A stretch of DNA of 64,000 bases. Source: Zarea fungicola (Eukaryota > Ascomycota > Sordariomycetes > Hypocreales > Cordycipitaceae). Location of the stretch: assembly GCA_900169235.1 (NCBI GenBank), contig FWCC01000075.1, positions 124,001 to 188,000 of the forward strand, in the 5' to 3' direction. The notes under the pieces are model-generated. The model was not told where the DNA came from and searched no databases. It saw only the letters and a program-made list of their open reading frames with translations. Both the position numbers and the translations under genes were made by a program. How positions within the stretch are numbered: position 1 is the first letter of the stretch; the number at the start of each line of letters is the position of its first letter. Positions 54,672 to 64,000 of this stretch are shown in pieces.

Positions 54672-55570
54672 CTTGATGGCGGACGTTTGAGAGGGGAACA
54701 ACCAATGCCAGAGACAGCTTGCATGCAGGACGGATGCTTGGCAGAAGCAAGGGGTAGGGTCAGATTGGCTTAATGAACTGTTATTATGGCTCTATCCTGG
54801 ATGATGTTCCAATAGTTTGCTTGCGTTGCTCTTCCATGCCTGGAGACAACATGCAAGGCGACGAATGAGGCGGGCAAGCCGATAACAGAAAGTTCCGCTT
54901 TTGAGAGTCCGCTGCAGAATTGTCCGCTCAGAAATGTCCGCTTCAAGCCAAGCTCGGCTCCCGGATCCGCCTAGCTTCATGACAATGGGGGTCCTTCATA
55001 ACAATGTTGCTAATCTCTGACTAGTGGCAGTGAATCAGGCCAATTACATGACGCCAACAAGAGTCCTTCGACGCTAGAGGCTGATTTCCCGAAAGCGAAG
55101 TGGGTTCACCGAACGTAGCTGATGCGAGTGCGAAGTTTCAATAGAGTTGGCATTATGGTTGGTTTGAAAGAAAGCTGTGATGAGCATTTGGAGACCTGGC
55201 CTTTAGTTGATGAGAAATCAAACGACAAGGCGCTAGGTCTCCCTTTACCAGCACTATATTTCTAAGCACAAGCCAAACCGCAAGCGAGTATGGCGTATGA
55301 TACCTATCCGAAAAGGGAAGTTGGACGATGGACTCTTCCAGATGAGAAATCCGCAGGGCATCGAAGAAACGGGATAGTAGAAAGAACCCGACGCTTTGTA
55401 ATCTCCGCACAGAAGAGGCGCAATTTTCCTCCGAACGGCTGTAGAAAATGTAGTTATATAGATGTGCTGCAGCCCTATAGATTCAGCCCCATTATCAAGT
55501 ATTGAGAAGACGGATTCTCCTCCTTGAATACACAATAGTCTTCTCGAGTCGTCCTTGATTGAACGTCACT
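54672..55570. other. Bidirectional promoter of regulator and MFS pump
   Basis: About 900 bp shared by the divergent Zn2Cys6 and MFS genes; no other gene seen. Confidence 0.55.
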
Positions 55571-57497
55571 ATGGAGAAGGAATCGGACAAGTCGACTACA
55601 CCAAGCGATGTGGAAGCGGGTTCCGGCAGTGTCGCCGGAGTGACGAATGAGGCTGAATATGTTCACCCAAGAGCCGGCATTAAACCTTGGCGATGGACCT
55701 TGACATGCGCCGTGTTATACTTGGGTGCCCTTCTTTATGGTACGATATTCCCAGCTTCACATATGCCGATGCATTTCTCTTCGCCTGCTGCGCCGCCTTC
55801 TCTTCTGGTTCCGTGTAAGCAGTACTGATGATTCTCTGCAGGCCTCGATACAACAATTGCTGCCGATGTGCAAGCGCAGGCATACGAATCACTTGGACAT
55901 ATCGAAAACCTACCATGGATCGGGCTCGGCTTCCCAATGGCTTCGGCGGCGCTCATCCTCCCCTACGGTCGCGCATACGGTCTCTTCAACGTCAGACCCC
56001 TCATCATTATGAGCATGCTCATCTTTGAGATTGGTAGTGCCCTATGCGGTGCTGCACCGACGTCCAACGCCTTGGTCGTGGGTCGTGCCATTGCCGGCAT
56101 TGGTGGTGCAGGCATGTACCTGGGGTGAGTAACAGCCAAACAAGAATCGCAGCATGCCAAGTATTCGATGGACAGGGCTGACAGTTCGTGTAGAGCACTT
56201 ACGTATTCAACCTCGTTTTCGACACCGACCGAAGCACCAATCTACAATGCATTGACTGGACTGAGTTGGGGCGTGGGCTGCATTCTCGGTCCCGTCATTG
56301 GCGGCGCATTTTCCGTCAGCAGTGCAACATGGCGTTGGGTAAGTTTCTCTCTCCCGCTCTTCATCTCTCTCTCTCTTCTCTCTCAGCATATTCTTTTCAA
56401 TCGTTGCACTTATGCTAATATTATCCGTGTCCGCGTGTCTGTAGGCATTCTACATCAATCTCCCCCTCGCCGCCATTCTCCTCCCCGTCTACCTCTTCAT
56501 CGTCCCCGACAAGGACCCGCGGCCGGAGCTGAAACTGACACAAAAGTTCAAGGAGATTGACTGGATCGGCGCTGCCCTGTTCGCCGCCATCCCCTTGCTC
56601 TTCATGATTGTGCTCACCTTTGCCGGCGCCAAGTACGCCTGGAACGACGCGGGCACCATTGTCCTCTGGGTCATGTTTGGCGTCGTCCTCGTCGCCTTTA
56701 TGCTGCAGCAGGGGTTCAAAATCTTCACGTCCGAGGAGCACCGCATCTTCCCCGTGCACTTTCTCCGCTCGCGCACCATGGTGCTGCTCTACATTGCCAC
56801 GGGCGCAGCGGGCGCCGCCCAGGGCGTGGTGCTGTACTACACGCCGCTCTTCTTCCAGTTTACGCGCGGCGACACGCCGCTGCAGGCCGCCGTGCGCCTG
56901 CTCCCCTTCATCTGCCTCTTCATCTTCTTCGTCATGCTGGCGGGCGCCACGCTGCCCATGGTCGGGCGCTACAACATCTACTACCTCGCGGGCGGGGGGC
57001 TCATCACCATTGGCGGCGCCCTGCTGTGCACGATTGGGGTGGGCACGTCGACGTCGCGCATCTACGGGTACGAGGCGATTGCGGCCAGCGGCATCGGCCT
57101 GCTGTTCCAGATTGGGTACGCCGTGGCCGTGGCAAAAGTGAGGCCCGAGGACGTGCCCAAGGCCATCTGCTACATCAACGTGGCGCAGATTGGCAGCGTG
57201 GCCGTGGCCCTGGCGATTGCGGGCACGCTCTTCCAGAACGTGGGCGTGCACGAGCTGGAGAAGGCGTTTGCGGGACGGGGGTTCCCCAAGGAGTTTGTGC
57301 AGTCGGCGCTGGCGGGCAGCCTCTCGCCCGTGTTCTCGTCGCACGATGAGGCGATTATCCAGCTTGCGATTGGGGCGGTGGCGACGACGATTCGCAAGAT
57401 TTTCAGCACGGTGGCGGCGGCGGGCGCGTTGGGGGTTGTGTGTGCGGCACTGATGCGGTTTGAGAAGTTGCAGCTGGCCATTGTCGGCGGTGGTTAA
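55571..57497 (+). CDS. MFS exporter, 14-helix DHA2-like
   Basis: Four exons, 55571-55739, 55842-56124, 56194-56338 and 56445-57497, give 549 residues with agreeing phases (1, 2, 0). The N-terminus is acidic. Helix 1 begins near residue 40 and ends GLDTTIAADVQ, like the L-D-T-T-I motif of drug exporters. LPWIGLGFPMASAALILPYG is helix 2, VVGRAIAGIGGAGMYLGAL helix 4, and LSWGVGCILGPVIGGAFSVS carries motif C of helix 5. Helix 6 starts AFYINLPLAAILLPVYLF. Eight more hydrophobic segments follow to the C-terminal QLAIVGGG. It is a plasma-membrane exporter, substrate unknown. The last exon is very GC-rich with overlapping frames in all directions, which are shadows. Likely controlled by the divergent Zn2Cys6 protein. 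Confidence 0.87.
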
Positions 57498-57619
57498 ACG
57501 AGACTGCCCCTTTCTTGTCTATTGCACTGTAGAGAGTAGATATGCTGGTTGTGGTGAGCTCACAGCTCGGCGGTTCAATCATTAGACTTTGTTGTCGCCC
57601 ATTTAGATGCGATGTGATT

Positions 57620-57657
57620 GATCTGGTTTTGGGATCTGGTTTTGGGATCTGGTTTCT
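57620..57657. repeat. 13-bp tandem repeat, about 2.8 copies
   Basis: Unit GATCTGGTTTTGG repeated in the 3' flank of the MFS gene. Confidence 0.8.
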
Positions 57658-58093
57658 TGGGAATCTCCACCCTATTTAATTCATCAAATTAATACTTTTA
57701 AATAGACAATTCATATGTAGTTGATTGCAAACTTGCATTGATAACAAAAGTGTCGTCCGCCATTGTCAGCCACCTCAACTCGTCTCTCCGTTTGCACGTC
57801 GAATTTAAACCGGGACCAGTCAAGTTTGATTTAATTTCCTTCTCCTTTTTTGCTGCGTATTTACCCAATATGACCCAGGGATTGGGGAATTGGGGGAGGG
57901 ATGTCGTGCCAAGGCGAGGAGAGCAGCTATATTTGTGTTTGTCGTGGGTGTTTGTAAATTGGATCTTGGCATGGCAGCAGGAGTGGCATGTTGTGTGAGA
58001 CGGGTGCGAGACCTGAAATTATGCATCGGCATGTAGTAGAGCAAGACCGCACATTTGCATTTGACTAGAGTTCAAGTCGAATGCTGCAGAGTG

Positions 58094-58102
58094 TACGGAG
58101 TA
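58094..58102 (+). repeat. TACGGAGTA nonamer site 4
   Basis: Exact intergenic copy about 600 bases downstream of the MFS stop codon. Confidence 0.6.
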
Positions 58103-58337
58103 TGTAGCTGTCCTTGTTTGCGCAGCGCCAATTTGAGACAATAGACATCTAACAGGTTAGTATAGTGATGCAGGTGCATTTCTGTTAGCACGAACAAAAG
58201 CAGCGACAACTGCAAGCTCGGATACAAAGGTCAAAGTCAGTGCATTCCATCACTGTAGGGATTAAGGGCCATTTTTATTATTATGCTTAATTTTCTTTCA
58301 GTCACAATCCATACCGTCGCCGTTACGTTGGCTGGGT

Positions 58338-58389
58338 ACCTGGGATGAGTAGACAGTTGCAGGCACCTCCTTGTCTCCTCATCCCAGGT
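58338..58389. repeat. Long intergenic hairpin
   Basis: Arm 1, 58338-58355, pairs with arm 2, 58372-58389: 12 perfect base pairs (ACCTGGGATGAG with CTCATCCCAGGT), one mismatch, then five more, around a 16-base loop. It stands alone about 0.85 kb after the MFS gene and 2 kb before the next gene. It could be a short inverted-repeat element, a structured transcript or a chromatin feature. Confidence 0.65.
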
Positions 58390-60355
58390 CCCAGGTGTCC
58401 AGCATGATTTAAGTCATAAGTTAACGAATCTGGTTGCCGGCTCTAATGCCTGATATCTTGATTGGCCAAGTCAGAGCAAAGACGGGTTCGTCGCACGCAT
58501 GCAGTTTGGCAGTTCAGTTGCCAGCGTGCCTGTGTGGTTGGAGAGGAGGCCTGCCGGTGCCACGCAAACTTGGCACAGCCACCCGCTAGGACCCCTGAAA
58601 CTGGGTGGCGCGGTATTTATTATTAGCACTGCCTTCTACTAAAAAGGTAGAGCGTACGGCGAATTCCCAGTACATACAAGCGGTCACTTGTCAGATGCAC
58701 TGAGCACAGCTCGAGATCAAAGAGAGGGGGCTGTTGGTGAAGAAATTCCGTTTTTCGTGTTCCTTCGATATCCAGCCACTGTAGCCATTTTGCATGGGTG
58801 GGATATTGGAATTCTTGGCGGCTTCGTCAGACGTCGTATCCGTAGGTTCGGACAGGGAACATGGCAGGGCGCATTGCACACGGTTGACGGAGCACTCCGT
58901 ACATGGCATGCATGGCATGGGTGCTTATTACCGGGGTGGGGTTTCCCAGAGCCGTACTGAGCCTGTCCACTAAAGATGCCCACTCGGCCGCTATAGCTTG
59001 TTACAGCAGCGGCCCGCATGTAAATCTGGCAAGTTCAATTTCAGAAATACAGTCATCACGAGCCATGGAAGAAGTGTTAAAAATAATCTAGAATATGAGG
59101 ATGAGCGGTTGTTGTTGGATGGACTCGCTTGAATCCCTCCGACTTCACTCACATACTGGTACAGCGATGAAACCTGTGCCACACCATCTTGAATGCTGCG
59201 CCACCGAGACACTTCCCAGCGTAGCAGGCGGCTAGATCGACATTAACCACATCAGAGCTGAGCACTTTTCCACTATCCGAAATAATGACGGACACGGCGC
59301 GGTACTGTTCATTCCAAGTCGGACTGTAGAGAGAGCCCGATCGGCCATGGAACGCTGATCGGGTGCCTGGTACATGTGTAGTGCCCGAGGTACATACTTA
59401 CTTGGTTTAGTACCTACGAGTACCTGACCTGTGCCTGTACCAGTGACGCAGTTCTTCTTTAGTGGCTTTTAGTGGCATTGGCGGGTTGGCGGGGCAGAAC
59501 GAGGCTCCAGGTGCCAGGGCAGACTTGGCGCACTAGAGGCTGCTAGAGGCCTTTGTGCGGAGCTACAGGGCATCTAGCGCACCCGACGTCCCCTACACTT
59601 GGTACCTTTACTGGGCCTCCCTCCCAAGCTTTGTCACCAGCTTCCCGCCCAGCTTTGCCAGCTGTCGCCAGCTGCAGCAGCCTCGTCGTCTTGCCCTCCA
59701 TCCTTGCTGTTTGTCGACGTTTTTCCTTCTCCCTCACGCAAACCTGAAACCAACAAGCATCTTTACCTTTCTTTGTCTTTATTTCCTTTCGTCATATTTC
59801 CATCGCACATCTGCACCATCAGCCGATCGATTCTTCGCGAAACCCGAAATCTCCCCTTTCCACGATCCGCATTCCCAAAACTTGTCGTTGCATCCGCTAC
59901 CCAGCCACCACCACCACCACCACCTCTAGCCATCCGCAGCACCGCCAAGCGCATCTCTCCCGCTGCCAGTTTCTCTTGGCTGCCCGACTATTCGAAACCG
60001 ATCTGCGCCCTTTGCAGTATTCATCTCTTGGCCTTTTCCCGCCCTTTCGATCCCCGACTTGGCCAAATTCTTCTCGCCCGCTGCGCCCAGCACATTTTGC
60101 ATTACAAAGCCGCGATTGATCCAGACTCGACGTCTGCTTTGCGACGAACAACTATAACTGCCAGTGACGCCTAGAATACGCTGCGACTGTTCTCCAACTC
60201 CGACGCCTGCTTGCGACGGAAAACTGCAACTGTCCGTTGCGCAACCACGCGCCTTAAACACTTCTACCACCAACCCGACTTCCTTGACGACCGACGACAC
60301 ACACTACACACTACCTTGAATTGCTGGCAGGCCAGCGTCCTCCTCCACCGTCAAG

Positions 60356-62205
60356 ATGAATCTAACGTGCAACAGCACGTTGGAGCATCTGACCAGTATG
60401 TTCATCCTGCCATGCATTCATACACTCGCCAGCTAACTCGCAACAGTCGAACCCGGCTCGGAAATCGCAATTGTCGGACACCTCACATTTCACGAGCTCG
60501 CTCGCATCATTGGCGCAGCATGTACTCTCATTGCCGTCCTCCTCAGTTTATACCTCGCCTGGATGCATGCTCTTCACTATACTAAGCCCAGAGAACAGCG
60601 ATAGTAAGCCCAATCCCTTGCGCACATTTGGCCCCCTCAATTCACGGCTAATCTGTTATCCACAGCATTATCCGCATTCTCTTCATGGTCCCCGTCTATG
60701 CCATCTCCTCATTTCTCCAGATCCAGTGGTATCGACACGCCATCTACTTTCAAGTCATTTCCGACTGCTACGAGGCCTTTGCCATTGCCTCCTTCTTTGC
60801 TCTCCTCTGTCACTATACCGCCCCGGACCTCCACTCTCAGAAACAATTCTTCCGCGAGATGCGACCCGTCAAGCCCTGGGTCCTACCCGTCAACTGGTTT
60901 GCCGCCTGCTGCGGTGGCCAGCGCGGCCCTTGGCGCACCCCCAAGAGTGGCCTCACCTGGTTCAACATCAACTGGATCGGCATCTACCACTACTGCTTTG
61001 TCCGCGTCGCCATGACCATTGCTGCCGTTGTCACCCAGTACTTTGAAAAGTACTGCGAGAGCTCCAACAGCCCCGTTTTTGCTCACATTTGGGTCATCGT
61101 CCTCAACGCCCTCGCCGTCACCGTCGCCATGTACTGTCTCATCCAGGTCTACGTCCAGCTCAAAGAGGCCCTCAAGGACCAAAAACTATTCATCAAAATC
61201 ATCGCCATCAAGCTTGTTGTCTTCCTGTCCTTTTGGCAGGCCTCGGCCATTTCTGTCGGTACCTCGACTCTCCACATTGTCCACCCCAACAAGGTCCTCG
61301 CATACCCCGACATCAAGGTTGGCATCCCAGCCCTCCTGCTCTGTGTCGAAATGGCCGCCTTTGCTCTGCTTCATCTATGGGCTTTCCCCTACAAGCCATA
61401 CACCAAACACGCCGCCACTGCCCGCTTCTATCCGAACCCAGACCTGCAAAAGGGCGGCAACAGCGCCGTCCCCAATGAACTCGAGGCTCGCCAGGGTGGC
61501 TTCCTGGGCTTTGCCGCCATCTTCGACGCCCTCAACATCTGGGACTTTATCAAGGCCTTTGGTCGCGGCATCCGCTGGCTCTTCTGCGGTGTCCGTCGCC
61601 GCAAGGAGGATATAAGCTACCGCCGCCAAGACGCCCACGACATGGACAACCTCGACGAGCACAAGGGCAGCAGCTCCTACGATGCATACCGACCCGGTGC
61701 CGGAATGGAGGAGCAGCACCCTCTGAGTCCCAGTCCCTTTAACAATGAAACCCCCTACGGTAGACCCCCGACGCGCCCGCCTCGCGACGGCCCTGCTGGC
61801 ATGGGTGTCTCGGGCGAGGAGAGTGCTGGCCTGATTCAGCACGCCCAGCCCAATCCCCATGCACGCCCAATGGGAGGACCCGACTCGCGAACCAACTCGC
61901 CACCCCGCACACAAGTCCACGAGCCATATCTGCAGTCCTACGAGGGCAACCAGCGTTATAATGATAGTCTACGACCGCAAGAACATCCACACACCCAGCG
62001 GCCCAGTGGGCAGCACAGTCACTGGCAGCCGGAGCAACAGAATCCATATGCCGGCGACTATAATTACAACTCACAGCAGCAGCAGCTACCACCACAACAA
62101 CAACCACAATACCATCAATACCAAGACCAGCAGTACAGGCAACAAGGCCAAGAACAGGGCGTTATTGGCCAAGCTGTATGGGAACCTCCTCAACAAGGCC
62201 GCTAA
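60356..62205 (+). CDS. TMEM184 / OST-alpha (DUF300) family membrane protein
   Basis: Three exons, 60356-60395, 60447-60603 and 60666-62205, give 578 residues (phases 1 and 2). After a short lumenal start with an N-glycosylation-type NST, seven hydrophobic helices span about residues 27-330, with family motifs IIRILFMVPVYAISSFLQIQ, FQVISDCYEAFAIASFFALL, RPVKPWVLPVNWFAACCGGQ, KIIAIKLVVFLSFWQASAIS and GIPALLLCVEMAAFALLHLW. The Solute_trans_a/OST-alpha family contains organic-solute transporters and vacuolar or endosomal membrane proteins; fungal function is little defined. From about residue 350 the cytoplasmic tail is disordered, rich in Pro, Gln, Tyr and His, ending in a Gln-rich segment. Very long CT-rich leader upstream. 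No defects. Confidence 0.9.
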
Positions 62206-62364
62206 AGGGAAAAAGTAATGCATTGTATATATACCTGTAGATGTGTCTAGACTCGTTTCGTCTTTTTTTCTTTTTCTTTTTTTGGTTTAGCGATTTTTCT
62301 TTATTTTTTCCCGGGGGGGTTTGTAACGACTTTTCACAATTTGTTTTGTTTTTCTTGGCCATAC

Positions 62365-62373
62365 TACTCCGTA
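62365..62373 (-). repeat. TACGGAGTA nonamer site 5
   Basis: Copy in TACTCCGTA orientation about 160 bases after the TMEM184-like stop codon. Confidence 0.6.
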
Positions 62374-62577
62374 TAGTAGTTAGTTTTCAACATACGAATG
62401 ACTCACTTTGTCTTTAAAAAGAAATACGTCATTGTATGAAGAGTGAGACCTGATGATGTAGTGCTTTCAGGGATGAAGATCCAAAGCACAGACTACAAGG
62501 CTAGAGGTGACCCAAGACAGGCACGCGGTTATGTCGCACACGTATATGCACGTCACTTTCAAGACTTTATCGTAAAT

Positions 62578-62680
62578 CAATTGCATCAATCAGTCACTAG
62601 GTCAATCAGTCACTAGGTCAATCTGTCAATGGTCAATCAATCAGTAGGTCAATTGGTCAATGGTAATCAGTCAATGTACT
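62578..62680. repeat. Degenerate tandem repeats of GTCAATCAGT type
   Basis: A 16-base unit (GTCAATCAGTCACTAG) occurs nearly twice, followed by shorter GTCAAT variants. Confidence 0.7.
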
Positions 62681-63367
62681 GTATTCATCGCTCATCAAAT
62701 ATCAGACAGAATTATATTTCCCTCGTCTTCAATGCTGACCAGCCCCTATTTTCCATCCTCCGCTGCCAAATGTACAAAACTTGCAGCAAAAAGAAAAAAA
62801 AGGACGGCCATTCAAAAGAGAAAAAAAATTCAAGAAACAAAAAAGTTTCCAGCCGCTAAGGGGGGAGTCGTCTGTTTATAATTGTCAAGACGCTCAATGC
62901 AAACAGGTAGGAAATACAAGAATAGCAAAACCCAAAAACACCACAAAATACAAGCATGCGCCGCGTACATCCAAGTCACCCAGTGTCTCATCAATATTGC
63001 AACGCCGGCGAATTGGCAGTTACATCAAGGAGACCCGGGCAAGGGAGTGCAATCATGCTGCCGTTCCTAATCTATCCAAAAAATTGTATTCATTGTGCAT
63101 CACAACAGGTGAGCCAGTCAGCCGTGGCCAAGTGTATAACTCCATGCTGGAGTCGTATCCAAAGCCACGTCCCGTATCGTCGGGCTGGTAAAGTGGTGTG
63201 TATGTAAAGGGTCCAGAGACCAATGAATCGAAATCGTGTGCGTCGTCATGGTTGTCCCCTCTCTCTAAATCATGTTCAAGAAAGAAATATAAAAATTTTG
63301 TAGTGGCAAGTGAAAACGGGGCACTGGCCAGTTCATGACCAATAAAAGAAAACGTATTGGACCACGA

Positions 63368-64000
63368 TTAGGTATCCGGGTCTGGGTTCATGGCCCTTAG
63401 AACCTTGGGCTGTTGGATTCGTCTCGAGTAATCATGCTCGTCACGCAGGGTGTTGATGCTCTCGGCGCTGCCGGACCGTCCATACAAATTCTGTTTGAAG
63501 GGGTCCATGCGCGGGTCAACTTGCAACATGCTGCTACGGTTGCCAGCCGAGACGGGAGAACCAGACGAGCCTGCTATGCTGAGATCATGGTGATGAGAGC
63601 CGGCTCTTCCGCGGGCGCTACCGCTGACACTGGGGTCATCTCTAAACTCGTCCTTGTCGTCTTGTTTGCGGCGGCGCAGCAGGAACCAGACGAGAAGGCC
63701 AACGAGGGCAATACCGGCCACGGCACCAATGACAATGCCGGCAATGGCCCCGCCACCGAGGCCTGAGCCGCCGGCGGGGACAGGTTTGTTTTCCTGGCTG
63801 CTGTCGCCGGCAGAGGGTGTCGGGGTCACTAGGACGGTAGTGACCTTTCCGTCCACAGTTACAGTCTGTGCGGTGCTTGAGGCTTTGCTTGCGGAAGACT
63901 AGGGCCACATGGTTAGCAATCGTGTAGTTGAAATTTTTGACAACAGTTTTTGACAGTGGTCGTGTAGAGTTGGACATGATCACTCGATGCACAGGTTGAC
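63368..64000 (-). CDS. 3' part of a single-pass membrane protein (Wsc/Mid2-like topology), partial
   Basis: The last exon, 63898-63368, encodes 176 residues preceded by a gctaac branch site and tag acceptor; the 5' exons lie partly or wholly beyond the window. The visible part starts with a Ser/Thr-rich stalk (SSASKASSTAQTVTV, VTPTPSAGDSS) and a Gly-rich hinge. One membrane helix (AIAGIVIGAVAGIALVGLLV) and a basic stop-transfer RRRK follow. The cytoplasmic tail of about 100 residues (GSARGRAGSHHHD, MDPFKQNLYGRSGSAESINT) ends DPDT. This layout is shared by fungal cell-wall stress sensors and many WSC or other Ser-rich surface proteins. The extracellular domain that would decide is not in the window. 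Confidence 0.65.

Larger units (their letters stand above)
57498..60355. other. Long intergenic region and 5' leader of the TMEM184-like gene
   Basis: No gene is recognised in 57,500-59,500. It holds a 13-bp tandem repeat, a nonamer site, a long hairpin, a cluster of GTAC-containing words at about 59,365-59,445 and, from about 59,560, a CT-rich leader of nearly 800 bases with a CCA-repeat run near 59,910. Confidence 0.5.
62206..63367. other. Convergent intergenic region with short repeats
   Basis: The 3' flanks of the TMEM184-like gene and of the gene at the window end. It contains a nonamer site and a GTCAATCAGT-rich repeat cluster; no gene seen. Confidence 0.5.

Noticed and set aside
56421..57344. 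307-codon reverse frame opposite the MFS exporter
   Set aside because: Antisense shadow of the GC-rich last exon.
1..64000. Secondary-metabolite core gene (PKS, NRPS, terpene synthase) or intact transposon
   Set aside because: No ketosynthase, adenylation, terpene-cyclase, transposase or reverse-transcriptase motif was seen in any frame.

Overview
The window is nuclear DNA of a filamentous ascomycete, most likely a Sordariomycete and tentatively of the order Hypocreales. The evidence is: short phase-consistent GT..AG introns of about 50-100 nt, frequent CTAAC-like branch sites, CT-rich 5' leaders, Zn2Cys6 regulators, many MFS transporters, LysM and small secreted proteins, and AT-rich intergenic DNA with transition-biased repeat decay resembling repeat-induced point mutation (RIP). 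The order-level call is inference from gene content only. No rRNA, tRNA, CRISPR array or intact transposon was seen. Two undetermined bases lie at 7133-7134.

Layout. 0-5 kb: relic of a fungal transcription factor, an intact monocarboxylate-type MFS transporter, a broken LysM gene and a conserved-looking hypothetical gene. 5.7-14.8 kb: an AflR-type Zn2Cys6 regulator, a large J-domain / alpha-beta hydrolase-like / coiled-coil gene carrying a one-base frameshift, a Gre2/DFR-type reductase and an epoxide-hydrolase-type enzyme. 16.5-27.8 kb: sugar-type MFS transporter, DUF4336 protein with a mitochondrial-like N-terminus, small secreted protein, DHA2-type MFS pump with seven exons (one of 24 nt) and an arylamine N-acetyltransferase. 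27.8-31.6 kb: gene-poor, AT-rich, with a transporter relic. 31.6-39 kb: a 67-residue Cys-rich secreted protein with 6- and 10-nt terminal coding exons, a PHO84-like phosphate transporter and homoserine O-acetyltransferase (MET2-like). 40.1-47 kb: THO complex subunit 2 in one exon. 47-52 kb: an unidentified short gene, a decayed 205-bp tandem duplication and a 289-residue Cys-rich secreted protein. 52.7-57.5 kb: a divergent Zn2Cys6 regulator / 14-TM MFS pump pair. 60.3-62.2 kb: TMEM184/OST-alpha-like membrane protein. 63.4-64 kb: 3' part of a single-pass membrane protein.

Housekeeping genes (THO2, MET2, phosphate transport, TMEM184) occupy the right half. The left half is accessory: transporters, possible detoxification enzymes (NAT, epoxide hydrolase, reductase), regulators, secreted proteins and pseudogenes. 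All exon coordinates were derived by hand from splice signals and frame continuity. No database search was possible, so family names rest on motif recognition.
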